Source: Saprospiraceae bacterium (GTDB taxonomy: Bacteria; Bacteroidota; Bacteroidia; Chitinophagales; Saprospiraceae). From it: a stretch of DNA of 64,000 bases. The DNA is taken from positions 148,545-212,544 of the forward strand of contig JABWBR010000001.1 in the NCBI GenBank assembly GCA_013360405.1, in the 5' to 3' direction. The notes beneath the pieces were generated by a model. The model saw only the letters and a program-made list of their open reading frames with translations. It was not told the origin of the DNA and ran no database searches. Positions within the stretch are counted from its first letter, which is position 1. The number at the start of each line of letters is the position of its first letter. Below are positions 8,456 through 19,300 of this stretch, one piece after another. The translations under genes and the position numbers were made by a program.

Positions 8456-8995
8456 TCAAAGCATTTCCTCGATATCCTCCAGATCGAGTTCATCGATTAA
8501 TTCCTCATAGTATTGGTCGAGCGAATCTTCGTCGCCGGTTGCATTTGCGGGGCTGGGCTCCGTAGTTTGTTCGTTTTCCACGGCGGCCACCTCCATTAGC
8601 ATGGCCATATCGAAGTCGTCGATATTGTCGGCGATGTACTGGGCGGCTTCGTCGGCGCTCACGCCGGCAAGCACCTGCCCGGTTTCCGCAGTACTACTTG
8701 GGCGAAAGAGGAAAATAGCCACGGCGATGGCAGCGGCAACGCCGGCAAAAGCGAGGGCATACCGCGGCTGCAGCAGCGAATCGAAAAATTCGCGAATTGG
8801 CGACCACCAGGGCGCGGGCGCCGGGGCGGCTTGTTTTTGGGGTACTTCTTGCTGAATGCGTTGCCACAACTCGTCGGGCAAGGCCTGGAAATAATTTTCG
8901 GGCGTGCTAAAGCCATCGCCCCGTTCTTTCAATTTAGAAAGTATGGGCGAAGACAAGCCTTCCAATTCTTTCCTGATTTCTTCTTTGTTTTTCAT
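8456..8995 (-). CDS. Single-pass membrane protein, probable anti-sigma factor
   Basis: The protein has 179 residues from ATG 8995; an upstream in-frame start at 9040 would overlap the sigma gene. The N-terminal cytoplasmic part contains LSSPILSKLKERGDGFSTPENYFQALPDEL. This kind of segment recurs in Bacteroidota proteins encoded right after ECF sigma genes. One transmembrane helix (about 92-112, YALAFAGVAAAIAVAIFLF) is followed by an acidic external tail rich in Asp and Glu. No zinc-binding HxxxCxxC motif is visible. Position and topology support an anti-sigma role; direct evidence is lacking. Confidence 0.68.
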   Translation of the reverse strand: MKNKEEIRKELEGLSSPILSKLKERGDGFSTPENYFQALPDELWQRIQQEVPQKQAAPAPAPWWSPIREFFDSLLQPRYALAFAGVAAAIAVAIFLFRPSSTAETGQVLAGVSADEAAQYIADNIDDFDMAMLMEVAAVENEQTTEPSPANATGDEDSLDQYYEELIDELDLEDIEEML

Positions 8996-9005
8996 CGCAA
9001 ATCTT

Positions 9006-9575
9006 TTATTCAATTTCCACTCCTTTGAGGTAAGCCTCAATTTTCTTCACCGCGTGGTGGTAAGAAGCTTTGAGGGCGCCCTCGGAGGTGCTGAGTACAT
9101 CTGACATTTCTCTGTATCCCATTTCGTCGTAATAGCGCAGGTTGAACACGATGCGCTGCTTATCGGGCAGCTTGTCGAGGGCTTCCTGCAGCCTTATCTG
9201 CAATTCGTCGCCGTCGAAATAGGGGTCGGCTTCCAGTTGGCTGGATACCCGCGAGCCTTCTTCGTCGAGCGAGGCCGAAAACCGGCGTTTTTTTTGCTGC
9301 ATAAACGAAATCGCTTCGTTGGTAGCGATCCGGTACAGCCAGGTGAATAATTTCGATTTACCTTCAAACTGCCCGATATTGCGATACACCTTGATGAGGC
9401 TGTTTTGCAATACGTCGTTAGCGTCTTCGTGGTCGGTCACCAGGCGGCGAATTTGCCAGTACAGCCGCTCCTGATACGTTTGCATCAACAGCCGGAAACC
9501 CCGCTCTGCGGTGTGCTCCTGGCTCAACAAGGCCAGTATTTGCTCATCTGCTATTGCCGGCGTAGGTGTCTGCAA
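9006..9575 (-). CDS. ECF-type RNA polymerase sigma factor
   Basis: The protein has 189 residues. Region 2 is evident in YWQIRRLVTDHEDANDVLQNSLIKVYRNIGQFEGKSKLFTWLYRIATNEAISFMQQKKRR, read as consecutive short motifs (DVLQ, FTWLYRIATN). Region 4 contains LPDKQRIVFNLRYYDEMGYREMSDVLSTSEGALKASYHHAVKKIE, with the GALKASYHHA helix that is common in Bacteroidota ECF factors. It heads a three-gene operon with the membrane anti-sigma-like protein and the Spy-like periplasmic protein, a layout that fits envelope-stress signalling. The dipeptidase gene upstream is on the same strand, with 61 bp between them. Confidence 0.93.
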   Translation of the reverse strand: MQTPTPAIADEQILALLSQEHTAERGFRLLMQTYQERLYWQIRRLVTDHEDANDVLQNSLIKVYRNIGQFEGKSKLFTWLYRIATNEAISFMQQKKRRFSASLDEEGSRVSSQLEADPYFDGDELQIRLQEALDKLPDKQRIVFNLRYYDEMGYREMSDVLSTSEGALKASYHHAVKKIEAYLKGVEIE

Positions 9576-9636
9576 CGTTGGGATTTTGATGGTAAGACTA
9601 TTATTTTTCCAAATAGTTTAATCGGCTGTTAAAATT

Positions 9637-10851
9637 TCAGGGCATTCCTTTTTCTACTGCCGTCCACACCCGGAACAGGTTTTTGTAGCACATCTTTTCG
9701 ATGTCTTTTTTAGAATAACCGCGTTTGAGCAATTCGAAGATCAGGTTGGGATATTGCGATACGTCTTTCAGCCCCGTGGGCAGCGAATCGCCTACCCCGT
9801 CGAAGTCGGAGCCGAAGCCGATATGGTCAACGCCGGCCAGCCGGGCTACGCGGTCGATATGGTTGGCTACCATTTCTACGTCGGAAAACAGCGTGGGGTG
9901 CGTGCGTTGAAACTCGTCGATGACAGGTTTGGCGGCGGGGTCGTCTTCGTTTAGGCCTTTTTCAAACATGATAGCGCGCAATTCCTCGCGCAGTTTAGCA
10001 TCGCGGTGCAGAATGGTGCTATCCAGAAAGCTCGATCCGAAATTGATCATAATCACGCCGCCGTTTTGCCCGAGGCGTTTGATCATGTCGTCGTTCATGT
10101 TGCGTTCAAAACCTGGAGTAAAGTGCCGCACCGAAGAATGCGAGGCGATACAGGGTTTTTTGCTTATTTCCATAACCTGATAGAATGTACTATCGGATAC
10201 GTGCGAGATGTCAACCATAATACCTACGCGGTTCATCTCACGCACCACCTCGCGGCCAAAAGGACTGAGGCCGTTCCAGGTGCGCGTGGTATCGTACGAA
10301 GAATCGCAGATGAGGTTGTCGGCGCCGTGGGTAAGCGTTATATAGCGGATACCGCGCTGGTGAAAATAGGACACATTGGACAGGTCGCTGCCGATGGGCG
10401 CGCCGTTTTCCATGCCCATTGGCAGCGAGATCACCCCCTTGGCGGTATTGCGTCGCACCTCGGCAGGAGAGACTGCCATGGCGAATTTGTCGGGGTGTGC
10501 CCTGGCAATGCTCGTTACCATATCGATCAGGGAGTCGGCAAGCTCTTTAGCACCGCCTTTTTTCTGCAATTCAGAGGGGATGTAAATCGACATAAACGGC
10601 GCATCGAGGCCGCCTTTTTTGGCGCGTACGTAGTCGAAATCTCCTGATTTGGTTTCTACCGGAATGCCGATCAATTCTTTAGTCAGTCTGAAATTCTGCA
10701 CCTTCAGCCGGTAGGGCAAGTCCACGTGCCCATCTATGATGATGTATTTTTGTGCCAGCTTATCGGCCAGTTTGCGAAGCGCCGCATCGTTTTGCGTATT
10801 CCCCGCCAGCCACATTATGCATGATATTGTACAAAGCAAGAACCTGGTCAT
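9637..10851 (-). CDS. Secreted membrane-dipeptidase family metallopeptidase (M19)
   Basis: The protein has 404 residues with an N-terminal signal peptide of about 20 residues. The M19 (renal dipeptidase) fold is supported by the zinc-binding IDGHVDLPYRL near the N-terminus (His42, Asp44), by GMENGAPIGSDLS (bridging Glu), by TLTHGADN, by DISHVSDSTF (zinc His), by ASHSSVRHF, and by HIGFGSDFDGVG near the C-terminus. Such enzymes hydrolyse dipeptides, including D-amino-acid-containing ones, in a binuclear zinc site. Here it would be periplasmic or surface-exposed. No operon partner is obvious. The divergent 185-bp gap to the T9SS protease presumably holds both promoters. Confidence 0.92.
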   Translation of the reverse strand: MTRFLLCTISCIMWLAGNTQNDAALRKLADKLAQKYIIIDGHVDLPYRLKVQNFRLTKELIGIPVETKSGDFDYVRAKKGGLDAPFMSIYIPSELQKKGGAKELADSLIDMVTSIARAHPDKFAMAVSPAEVRRNTAKGVISLPMGMENGAPIGSDLSNVSYFHQRGIRYITLTHGADNLICDSSYDTTRTWNGLSPFGREVVREMNRVGIMVDISHVSDSTFYQVMEISKKPCIASHSSVRHFTPGFERNMNDDMIKRLGQNGGVIMINFGSSFLDSTILHRDAKLREELRAIMFEKGLNEDDPAAKPVIDEFQRTHPTLFSDVEMVANHIDRVARLAGVDHIGFGSDFDGVGDSLPTGLKDVSQYPNLIFELLKRGYSKKDIEKMCYKNLFRVWTAVEKGMP

Positions 10852-11036
10852 GTTTTTTATGGCGAATTTACGAAAGATTTATAAGCCATAGGACAAGATG
10901 GCTTGGCGTGATTCCAACCTAAAATATAGCATCATAGCGACAATTTCGCCATAGGCCAAGTATCCTTCCCTCACAAATATTTACATTGTGCCTGCATGTT
11001 TGCCATATTTCATTCATTTATTCCTACACCTACATT

Positions 11037-14000
11037 ATGTACCCATTCTCTTTATCCGGATTAGTACAAAAAACGTTGACTATCCTGTTATGGGGTGCTT
11101 TTGCCCTAGTCGGGTTTGCCCAGCAAACCGACGTGCAAATCGCCCAGTTGCGCCGCCCCCTGAACGCCGTACAACAGGTAGTTATGCCTTCACAAGACAA
11201 CCAGTCCCTACTGGAAGAAGAACTCAACCGCCGTGGGCCTGGCATTGCACCCCGTTTTGCCGTCACGATGGCAGTAGACATCACGCCTGAATCGTTTGGC
11301 GACTGGGAGCAACTACCCAACGGCAACTCCGTATGGCGTCTGCGCCTGCGCTCTGCCACTGCGCATTCGCTCAACCTGGGTTTTACACAATACCTCATGC
11401 CCGATCGCGGCACGATGATTTTGTATTCGCCCGACGGCAAGCGCATGATGGGGCCTTTTACGCCCTCCGACAACGAAACGCACGAACAACTCTGGACCCC
11501 CGTTTTTGAAGGCGACGAACTCGTCATCGAAGTACAACTGCCTACCGAAAAACGACACGAACTGCAACTCCACCTTACCAGCGTCAACCACGATTTTGTC
11601 GGGTTTTCTGCGCTCGTATCTGGGTCTTGTAACCTCGACGTAATCTGTGGCGCCGCCGACGGCTGGGCTATCGTAGACCACTATCGCGACATCATACAGT
11701 CGGTGGCCGTCATCGGCCTCAACGGCAATACCTTTTGCACCGGCTTTTTGATAAATAATGCCCGCAATGACTGTACGCCGTATTTTATGACGGCCAACCA
11801 CTGCGGTATCAACAATGGCAACGCAGCTACCTTCGTGGCTTATTGGAATTACCAAAACAGCTTCTGCCGCCAACCCAACTCTCCACAAAGCGGCGGCGGC
11901 GGTAACGGCCAGTTGAATAACTTTAATACCGGCGCTTTCTTTAGAGCGGGATATTCGCCTTCGGATATGACCCTGCTTGAACTCGACGACGATATCCCCG
12001 CTTCGGCCAATGCTTTTTTTGCCGGCTGGGTAGTGGCCGACGAAACACCCCAGGATACGGTGATCTGTATTCATCACCCCAGTACTGACGAAAAGCGCAT
12101 CACTTTTGAATTTGACCCCACCTACCGCGGCAACTGGGGCAGCGGTGATACGCCGGTACCCAACGGCAACCACGTGATTGTACCCGACTGGGACCTCGGC
12201 ACCACGGAAGGCGGTTCTTCGGGCTCTCCGCTTTTCGACCGTCACAAACGCGTGGTAGGCCAATTGCACGGCGGCTCGGCCTTTTGCGGCAACGACCTCT
12301 ACGACTCTTATGGCTGGTTTACCACTTCCTGGCTGGGCGGCGGTGCTCCCAACAACCAGTTAAAAGTGTGGCTCGACCCCGATAATACGGGCATCACCAG
12401 CCTCGACGGGCGCTACCAACTCTCGTGCAGCTACTTTGTACTGGCTGATGTGCCTTCTCAGTCGGTCTGCGCACCTGATACGGTCGTGTATGCGCTCCAG
12501 ATCAGCGATAATTTCACAGATACGGTTGTATTGAGTATTATTGACCTTCCCGCCGGTCTGACGGCCACTTTAAGCGAAGACAGCATTCCTCCCGGCGGAA
12601 ACGCCACCCTCACGATTACCGGTACGGAAAACCTGGCGCAAGGCGACTATCTGTTTTCAGTATCGGGCGCCGATGCCACCAACCAGGCAGAAAGTACGCT
12701 GTCGCTCCAGATCTACAACGGCATTACTCAGCCGGCGTTATCTGCGCCGGCCGATGGCGCCATCGGCTTGGGCCTCAGCCCTGTCTTCACCTGGTCGGGC
12801 GCCGCAGGCGGCACTACCTATGATATCCAGGTAGCTTCGGATCCTGATTTTACCCAAATTGTGGGTGAATTCACCGGCTTGACAGCGCCCACTGTGGCAG
12901 GTGTACAGCTTGGCACGGAATCAACCTACTATTGGCGCGTTCGCGCAAATAACCTGTGCGGTGTGTCGGATTGGACAACGCCATTTTCATTGACCACCGC
13001 AGCTATCACCTGCGCACAAGTCACCAATACCACGCCCGTGACTATCTCGCCGGTGGGAACGCCTACGGTTTTGTCCACCACAGATATCAGTGCTGTTGGG
13101 CAGATTGTCGACGTGCGCGTCAATGGGCTCAACATACAGCATACCTGGGTGGGCGACGTGATTGTTCGACTTACTTCTCCTATTGGCACACAAATCACAC
13201 TGGTCGACCGGCCTGGTGTGCCCGGTGATGTATTTGGCTGCGATGGAGACAACATACTCCTCAATTTGTATGACGGCGCTCCCAATTCCTCCACTGACCT
13301 GGAGGAGGCATGCAGCAACCTGCCCGCTTTGTCGGGCGATTATCAACCGGTAAACCCCTTTGCCGGCTTCGCCAACGAACAGGCTACCGGCACCTGGACG
13401 CTCTCCGTGAGCGATGCGGTTAATTCAGACGGCGGCTCTCTGATAAGCTGGCAATTGGAAGTGTGTACAACCCTACCCAGCGATATCAGCCTCAACGTAT
13501 TAGAGCCGGCGCCCGCCATTTGTCCCGGCGATTCCACTTCGATGGAGCTATTGGCCGGTAATGGGTTTACCAATGATACGATCTCGATTTTCGCAAACGG
13601 ATTGCCAGGCGGCGCATCGATCAGCTATAGCCCGGATCCTGCTACAACAGGCGAAGCCATTAATGTTACTTTCAGCGGATTTACAGATGCCGGCAGTTAT
13701 CCCATTCAATTATGGGCTACCGACGGCATCGATACGGCCTATACCGATGCAGAAATAACGGTTACCGGCGCACCTGGTCAAGCGGCCTTGTTATCGCCCG
13801 CCAACGGCGCTGCGGATGTGCCTTCCGGTCTTGTATTGCAATGGGAGCCCGTAGACGGGGCATTGTACTATCAGATTATTTTGTCGCTTTCGCCTAATTT
13901 TGAAGATACGTCGGCGCTTTATACCCGCGCGGTCACCAACCTGCCGATTACCGGCTTGTTACCCAACTTGACCTACTATTGGCGGGTAGACGTTTTCAAT

Positions 14001-14903
14001 GCCTGCGGCGAGACCACAGGCACTACCATTTTCAGTTTTACGATAGAAGCAGATTTTGCGTTTTCTCTCAGCCCCACTTCGCTCGAAGAATGCAATTCCG
14101 CGGGCAATACTGCTACTTACGTACTTACGGTGGGCAATGGATTTACAGGACCCGCAAGTTTGACCTACACGGTTACGCCTGCTAATGGACCTACTCCGGG
14201 TTTCAGCCAGGCCGCCGATAATATCAATCCGGGCGATGTGGTGACTATTGTTTTTGAAAATCTCAACAACAGCGGCCCCGGCAATTATTTGTATACCTTT
14301 AGTCTGGGCAACGGTAACAACGCAAGTGCCGGAGACGTATTACTCGCATTGAATGCTTCGCCGGGCCTCGCTACCCTCAATTCGCCGCCCGACAATGCGC
14401 AGATAGCCTCCGCTACCCCCCAACTCCAGTGGGCTGCGGCTGTTAGGGCTGACAACTATACGGTTGAAGTAGCCCACAACGATATGTTCACGGATATCTT
14501 ACAAACGGCTACGACAGGTGGTGTTGCCTTTACGATTAATGCATTGCCTGAACCAGGTGTGTATTATTGGCGAATTTCGGCCAACAACGAGTGCGGCAGT
14601 TCACTAACGTCGGCTTTTGATTTCAACTTTCAGCCGAATAGTGTGGAAACACTGCAAGGTCAGCAGTTGTATGTGGAGCCGAACCCGACCGGAGGTTTGG
14701 TACAAGTGCGCTTTGCTGCGCCGCTTGCCGGTGAATTACAGGCAGAAGTATTCACTGCCAACGGACAGCGTCTTCAAAAACAAACCTGGCTGACCGCCCC
14801 CGGTCAGTTTACTATCGACTTGGGCGATTATGCGCCGGGGACATACCTCGTGCGTCTCACCAGCCAGGAAGACAGTGTAACACAACGCATCATTAAGCAG
14901 TAA
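11037..14903 (+). CDS. Secreted trypsin-like serine endopeptidase with P-domain and T9SS sorting domain
   Basis: The protein has 1288 residues from ATG 11037; an upstream in-frame TTG at 10986 is less likely because ATG 11037 gives a clean signal peptide ending GFAQ. After an N-terminal prodomain-like region, a lysyl-endopeptidase-like serine protease domain shows all three catalytic residues: His255 (TANHCG), Asp310 (SDMTLLELDD) and Ser395 (GGSSGSPLF). Fibronectin-III-like modules follow (YYWRVRANNLCG and similar). About 660-815 is a proprotein-convertase P domain (HTWVGDVIVRLTSP, GTWTLSVSD). More Fn3-like repeats precede the type A sorting domain (VEPNPTGGLVQVRF to PGTYLVRLTS). It should be exported by the type IX system and act extracellularly on proteins. 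Confidence 0.9.
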   Translation: MYPFSLSGLVQKTLTILLWGAFALVGFAQQTDVQIAQLRRPLNAVQQVVMPSQDNQSLLEEELNRRGPGIAPRFAVTMAVDITPESFGDWEQLPNGNSVWRLRLRSATAHSLNLGFTQYLMPDRGTMILYSPDGKRMMGPFTPSDNETHEQLWTPVFEGDELVIEVQLPTEKRHELQLHLTSVNHDFVGFSALVSGSCNLDVICGAADGWAIVDHYRDIIQSVAVIGLNGNTFCTGFLINNARNDCTPYFMTANHCGINNGNAATFVAYWNYQNSFCRQPNSPQSGGGGNGQLNNFNTGAFFRAGYSPSDMTLLELDDDIPASANAFFAGWVVADETPQDTVICIHHPSTDEKRITFEFDPTYRGNWGSGDTPVPNGNHVIVPDWDLGTTEGGSSGSPLFDRHKRVVGQLHGGSAFCGNDLYDSYGWFTTSWLGGGAPNNQLKVWLDPDNTGITSLDGRYQLSCSYFVLADVPSQSVCAPDTVVYALQISDNFTDTVVLSIIDLPAGLTATLSEDSIPPGGNATLTITGTENLAQGDYLFSVSGADATNQAESTLSLQIYNGITQPALSAPADGAIGLGLSPVFTWSGAAGGTTYDIQVASDPDFTQIVGEFTGLTAPTVAGVQLGTESTYYWRVRANNLCGVSDWTTPFSLTTAAITCAQVTNTTPVTISPVGTPTVLSTTDISAVGQIVDVRVNGLNIQHTWVGDVIVRLTSPIGTQITLVDRPGVPGDVFGCDGDNILLNLYDGAPNSSTDLEEACSNLPALSGDYQPVNPFAGFANEQATGTWTLSVSDAVNSDGGSLISWQLEVCTTLPSDISLNVLEPAPAICPGDSTSMELLAGNGFTNDTISIFANGLPGGASISYSPDPATTGEAINVTFSGFTDAGSYPIQLWATDGIDTAYTDAEITVTGAPGQAALLSPANGAADVPSGLVLQWEPVDGALYYQIILSLSPNFEDTSALYTRAVTNLPITGLLPNLTYYWRVDVFNACGETTGTTIFSFTIEADFAFSLSPTSLEECNSAGNTATYVLTVGNGFTGPASLTYTVTPANGPTPGFSQAADNINPGDVVTIVFENLNNSGPGNYLYTFSLGNGNNASAGDVLLALNASPGLATLNSPPDNAQIASATPQLQWAAAVRADNYTVEVAHNDMFTDILQTATTGGVAFTINALPEPGVYYWRISANNECGSSLTSAFDFNFQPNSVETLQGQQLYVEPNPTGGLVQVRFAAPLAGELQAEVFTANGQRLQKQTWLTAPGQFTIDLGDYAPGTYLVRLTSQEDSVTQRIIKQ

Positions 14904-14909
14904 TGCACC

Positions 14910-14945
14910 ATGGGCCATCCGGAAGGAATATTCCGGATGGCCCAT
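14910..14945 (+). terminator. Strong hairpin after the T9SS protease gene
   Basis: ATGGGCCATCCGGAA (14910-14924) and TTCCGGATGGCCCAT (14931-14945) are perfect complements of 15 bp around a 6-base loop, 7 bases past the stop codon. The following TTCTCC is only weakly T-rich. Confidence 0.7.
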
Positions 14946-14986
14946 TTCTCCAAAATTGTCGTAATTTGGGTTTGCAATAGCTACCC

Positions 14987-16042
14987 ATGCAGAAAAAAAG
15001 AAAACAAACCAAAAAGACAGGCCTGCCGCCGGAATCACTGGTTTATACCGGAAAACACCGGCACGATAATACGTATATTACATTGGTACAATACAATGGA
15101 GACAAATTATTAGAACAAAAAACCGTCAACCGCATACCCGAGGCCAAACCTGGCGAATTCCTGAATTGGTACGATATAAGAGGGCTGCACCAAATAGCGC
15201 TGGTAGAGCGAATAGGCGAGCAATTTAATATGCATCCACTTATACTCGAAGACGTTTTAAATATTGAGCAGCGCCCCAAATTTGAAGATTACGACAACGG
15301 CATTTTTCTCATTGCCGAATTTCTTTATTACGATAAAACAACCCTGGAAATAGATACCGAGCAGGTGTCTGTTTTTTTTGGTGAAAACTTTCTGATTTCA
15401 TTCCAGGAAACCGATTCGGATCTTTTTGAAGGTGTTCGGGAAAGATTGGATACTTCTAAAGGGCGCATTCGAAAGCGGAAAACAGACTATCTCGCCTATG
15501 CCCTACTCGACACAGTTATCGATCACTATTTTGAGATTTTAGATGATATGGAGGATTCGCTGGATTCGCTGGAATCGGAAATTCTCTATAATCCCAGCCA
15601 CAGTTGCAAGGCAAAAGTGCACGCCCTCAAGCTGAGTACCTTGTATTTGCGCAAACACGTGGCGCCGCTACGCGATGCTATTTCCCAATTTTCGCGTTCC
15701 GATTCGCCCTTTATTCAGCAGGAAACGGGTGTTTTCCTGCGCGACCTCTACGATCACGTCATACGCGTGGTGGATATGGTGGAAACCCAGCGCGATGTAC
15801 TCAACGGCTTGTACGACCTTTATTTATCTGAGATCAGCTACAAGATGAATAACGTTATGCAAGTGCTTACCGTTATGTCTACTATTTTTATACCGCTAAC
15901 TTTCCTTGTTGGAGTTTATGGGATGAACTTCGACAATATGCCCGAATTGCGCTGGCATAATGGTTACTATATGGTGTGGGTCATTATGCTGGGCATTACC
16001 GTATTCCTTCTCTATATTTTTCGGAAAAAGAAATGGCTGTAG
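14987..16042 (+). CDS. corA: Magnesium/cobalt transporter CorA
   Basis: The protein has 351 residues. It has the CorA layout: a long cytoplasmic N-terminal domain (about 1-285, with WYDIRGLHQIALVERIGEQFNMHPLILEDVLN) and two C-terminal transmembrane helices (about 290-310 and 322-342) linked by the YGMNFDNMPEL loop, where Gly-Met-Asn (312-314) forms the ion selectivity filter. It forms a pentameric channel for Mg2+ (and Co2+/Ni2+) in the inner membrane. It stands alone between a hairpin upstream and a convergent 1540-aa gene. The basic N-terminal leader (KKRKQTKK) is of the kind seen in Bacteroidota CorA proteins. Confidence 0.95.
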   Translation: MQKKRKQTKKTGLPPESLVYTGKHRHDNTYITLVQYNGDKLLEQKTVNRIPEAKPGEFLNWYDIRGLHQIALVERIGEQFNMHPLILEDVLNIEQRPKFEDYDNGIFLIAEFLYYDKTTLEIDTEQVSVFFGENFLISFQETDSDLFEGVRERLDTSKGRIRKRKTDYLAYALLDTVIDHYFEILDDMEDSLDSLESEILYNPSHSCKAKVHALKLSTLYLRKHVAPLRDAISQFSRSDSPFIQQETGVFLRDLYDHVIRVVDMVETQRDVLNGLYDLYLSEISYKMNNVMQVLTVMSTIFIPLTFLVGVYGMNFDNMPELRWHNGYYMVWVIMLGITVFLLYIFRKKKWL

Positions 16043-16045
16043 CGA

Positions 16046-16123
16046 TTTCGGATTTGCGATTTCGGATTTCGGATTGAATCAGGATAAATCCGAAATCCGC
16101 AATCCAAAATTTCGAAATCCAAA
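16046..16123. repeat. Short-word inverted repeat between corA and the SprB-repeat gene
   Basis: The left side repeats a GATTTCGGATTT-like word about three times, and the right side carries its complement (AAATCCGAAATCC, then TTTCGAAATCC). The transcript can fold into an imperfect hairpin. No coding potential is seen between 16043 and 16346. A second, clear terminator hairpin lies at 16287-16320. Confidence 0.65.
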
Positions 16124-16286
16124 ATGTGACTTTCCGGGTATCCTGCGTCATAACTGCAAAGATTGACGCCAACAACCCCTCAACATATACTTTTCAATTA
16201 TCCATATTAGGGCCGTAACCCAAGCATACAATGCGAAAACACACATAATCCCACGAACTACATTCTGACATTTCCTTTTGTTTGAC

Positions 16287-16330
16287 AAGGGCTGTCTCTT
16301 AACCGAAAGAGACAGCCCTTATGTTTTTTT
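16287..16330. terminator. Terminator between convergent genes
   Basis: AAGGGCTGTCTCTT (16287-16300) and AAGAGACAGCCCTT (16307-16320) are perfect 14-bp complements with a 6-base loop. On the plus strand they are followed by ATGTTTTTTTG. It can end the corA-side transcript and probably also the minus-strand 1540-aa gene. Confidence 0.8.
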
Positions 16331-16346
16331 GTAGCGAGTGGTTATC

Positions 16347-19300
16347 TTATCTGATCACCGTAACATCGCCACGGTACAGCAAGGTCACGTTGTCGAGGAA
16401 TTTTACTTCTATGAGGTATACATACACGCCTTGCTGCACCGGTTTTCCTCTGAATTTGCCATCCCAAAGCGGCGAACCGCCTTCGCAGATGATCGGCACA
16501 TTATCAGATTGGTAAACCTGGTCACCCCAGCGGTCAAAGATGCGCACGAAATTTATCACTTCTACCCCCCGGCATGCAAAGATCCGGAATTCGTCATTCG
16601 GGCCGTCGCCGTTGGGCGAGAACACGTTGGGAATATATACGTTGCGGTTTGCATCCAGTTCGACAAATACATCGGCCGTGCCGGTGCACCCGTTAACATC
16701 GGTGACCAGCAGGTTGTAATCCAGGCTTTCGAGTGGCCGCACAAACGGGCTTTGTACCGTATCCGACGACAAGTAATCGGCAGGCGTCCATAGGTAGCTG
16801 TCAATAGGTAAACTGGAGAAAATAGTGGGGACTATTTGCACGCTCGTATCACCCAATTCTACCACAATTTCGGTGGGAAGACTCACCTGAATTTCAGCGG
16901 GCTGATCTATGAATAATTCTGTTTCGACGGTACAACCCAGGGAATCTTGAACGATCACCACGTGGTTGCCGGCGAAGATCGTAGCGGGCTGGTTGGCCGG
17001 GAAATTAAGCCCGTTGAAGTCGAGTTCGTAGGTGTAATCATCCAGCGTTTGGCCACCACCGCCATACACCGTATCAATGACAAGCAGCGTGGGATCGCCA
17101 AAACAAAGCGGCGGCAAGGTGGGCTCTAACACCACCGTAATGGGCGTGGGCTCACCAATCGTAAAGCTCAAAGAATCCTGGCATCCTTTGATGTCTGTGA
17201 TCGTTACCGAGTAAACGCCGGCATTAAGGTTGTTGGCAATATTGGCAGTGGCAGGCGCTACGCTGCCCGACCAGGTGTAAGGCGCCGGCCCTACAGGGTT
17301 GATGTTGTCATTTACGTTGTATACCACTGCCATTATGCCGTCGGCGCCGCCATTGCACGACACTGTGGGTGTCGAAATATTGGGATCAAGGCTAAGCATA
17401 AGCGCATCGGGCTCGCTAAGCTGTACGATTTGCTCTTTGCTACATCCGTTTGCATCGGTTATTACCGCGGTATATACACCTGCATTGAGGTTGTTAATAA
17501 TCTGAGTCACTTGCCCGCCAGGCGTCCATAAGTAGGAATAAGGGCCAGTGCCGCCGGAAGGAGCCAGCGATATAGAGCCGTCGGAGAGGCCGTTACAGCT
17601 CACCGGTTCCTGGTCTACGGCAATATTGATATTGGGTGGGGTGGGTACGATAAACACCGTGTCTATACCGCACACGCCGTCGTTGACGGTAAGTTGTTGA
17701 GGCCCGCGGCACAATTGTATTGCGCTGGCACTGGGTACATTGACGGAAGCTTCACCTGATGACCAAATAAAATTAAACAGTCCCGCGCTCCCATCGCTGT
17801 ATACCGCGGTTGCCGTGGCCTGTCCGTCGCAGGTTATATCATCGGGGCAACTCACCGGCGTCAAGGCCGTAAAAGATACATTAATTGAAGGCGGGTCGGG
17901 TAGGGTAACCTGCAATGGCAGTGGCGTACAGTTGTTGGCATCGATGACCGTCACGCCGTAATTGCCGGCAGCAAGGCCCGCAATCGGGTTGATCGTGGTC
18001 ACCTGGCCCGGGTTAGTCGACCAGATATAATTATACGGCCCCGTGCCGCCGCTTACAAATACGGTGATCTGTCCGTTGGCATCGCCGGGGCAGGTAGGCA
18101 ATTGCAGCGAAAAACTATCGAGGCTGAGCGGAGCCGGCGAGGTTACCATGGCCGTATCAATAGCCTGACAGCCGTCTTCGGCAGTCACGGTTACGACATA
18201 CGTTCCGGGGCACAAACTTACAATATTGGCGCCTACTGCCATGTTGCTCCAGGCATATCCCGCAATTGGCGCACCGCCGGCAACAGCCGTTACGCTCAGC
18301 ATACCGTCGCAGTTGCTGGCACAACTCACCGCATCGTCATTGAGTTGGGTGATGCTGGGCGGCGTAGGGGCAAGAACTGTCGCGCTGAGGGTATCGGTAC
18401 AACCGTTGGCGTCGGTAACGGTAAGGCTATAGCTGCCTTGCGTAAGGTTGGCGGCGATAGAATCCTGTAAGGCGCCATCGTGTGCCCAGTTATAATCGTA
18501 TGGAAAGGTGCCGCCCGTTACGCCGGTTACGATAAGCCCGTCATTACCAACTACGCACGACTCGTTGACCAATTCCAGGATAGTAGCGTCGAGAGGTTGG
18601 GGCTCTGACACGACAAAAGTATCGAGCAGTTGACAAGCCGCCGCACTGGCGTCGGTCATCGTCAGAAAATATGTACCGGCGCAAAGTCCGGTCAGCAAAC
18701 TGGTTGTATTTGAATTGACAGGCGGGTTGCCCGTGCTGTTCCATGTAAACGTATAAGGCAGGTCGGCCGGCGCACCGCTGGTGGAGCCGGTTACAAAAAT
18801 TTGGCCATCACAGGCGGCGTTGCAATTGACATTGTCGATTACGGGCGTTACGGTAAGCGTTTTTACGGCGCCTACCGTGAAACAGGTGTTGAATGTACAG
18901 TTGTTGTCATCCGTTACGGTTACACAATAGGAGCCGGGGAGGAGGTCGGTTACCGTAGCCGTGGTGGCATTCAGCGTGCCCAGGCCGTTATCCCACTGGA
19001 AAGTATACACACCGCCCGCAGCCGTACCGCCGCTGGCAGTAACCGTAATGCTACCGTCTTCGGCGCCGGTACAGGAGGCATTGGTAATAAATGTATTATT
19101 GGGCAATATCGTAAGCGCTGCCGGTTGCGAAAGCGTTACGCTGGCCGTGGCTTCGCAGCCCAGCGGATCAGTAACCGTTACGGCATAAAATCCGGAGGGA
19201 ATATTAGACAGGGTTGAAGTATCCTCTGTAGTTGTATTCCAGGTAAATGAGTAACCTGTGCTTGGACCTGACTGCACCACACCGTCCAGTACGATCTGAG

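Noticed and set aside
11313..12269. 318-codon ORF antisense to the T9SS protease
   Set aside because: The opposite frame carries all three serine-protease catalytic motifs; the antisense translation shows nothing.
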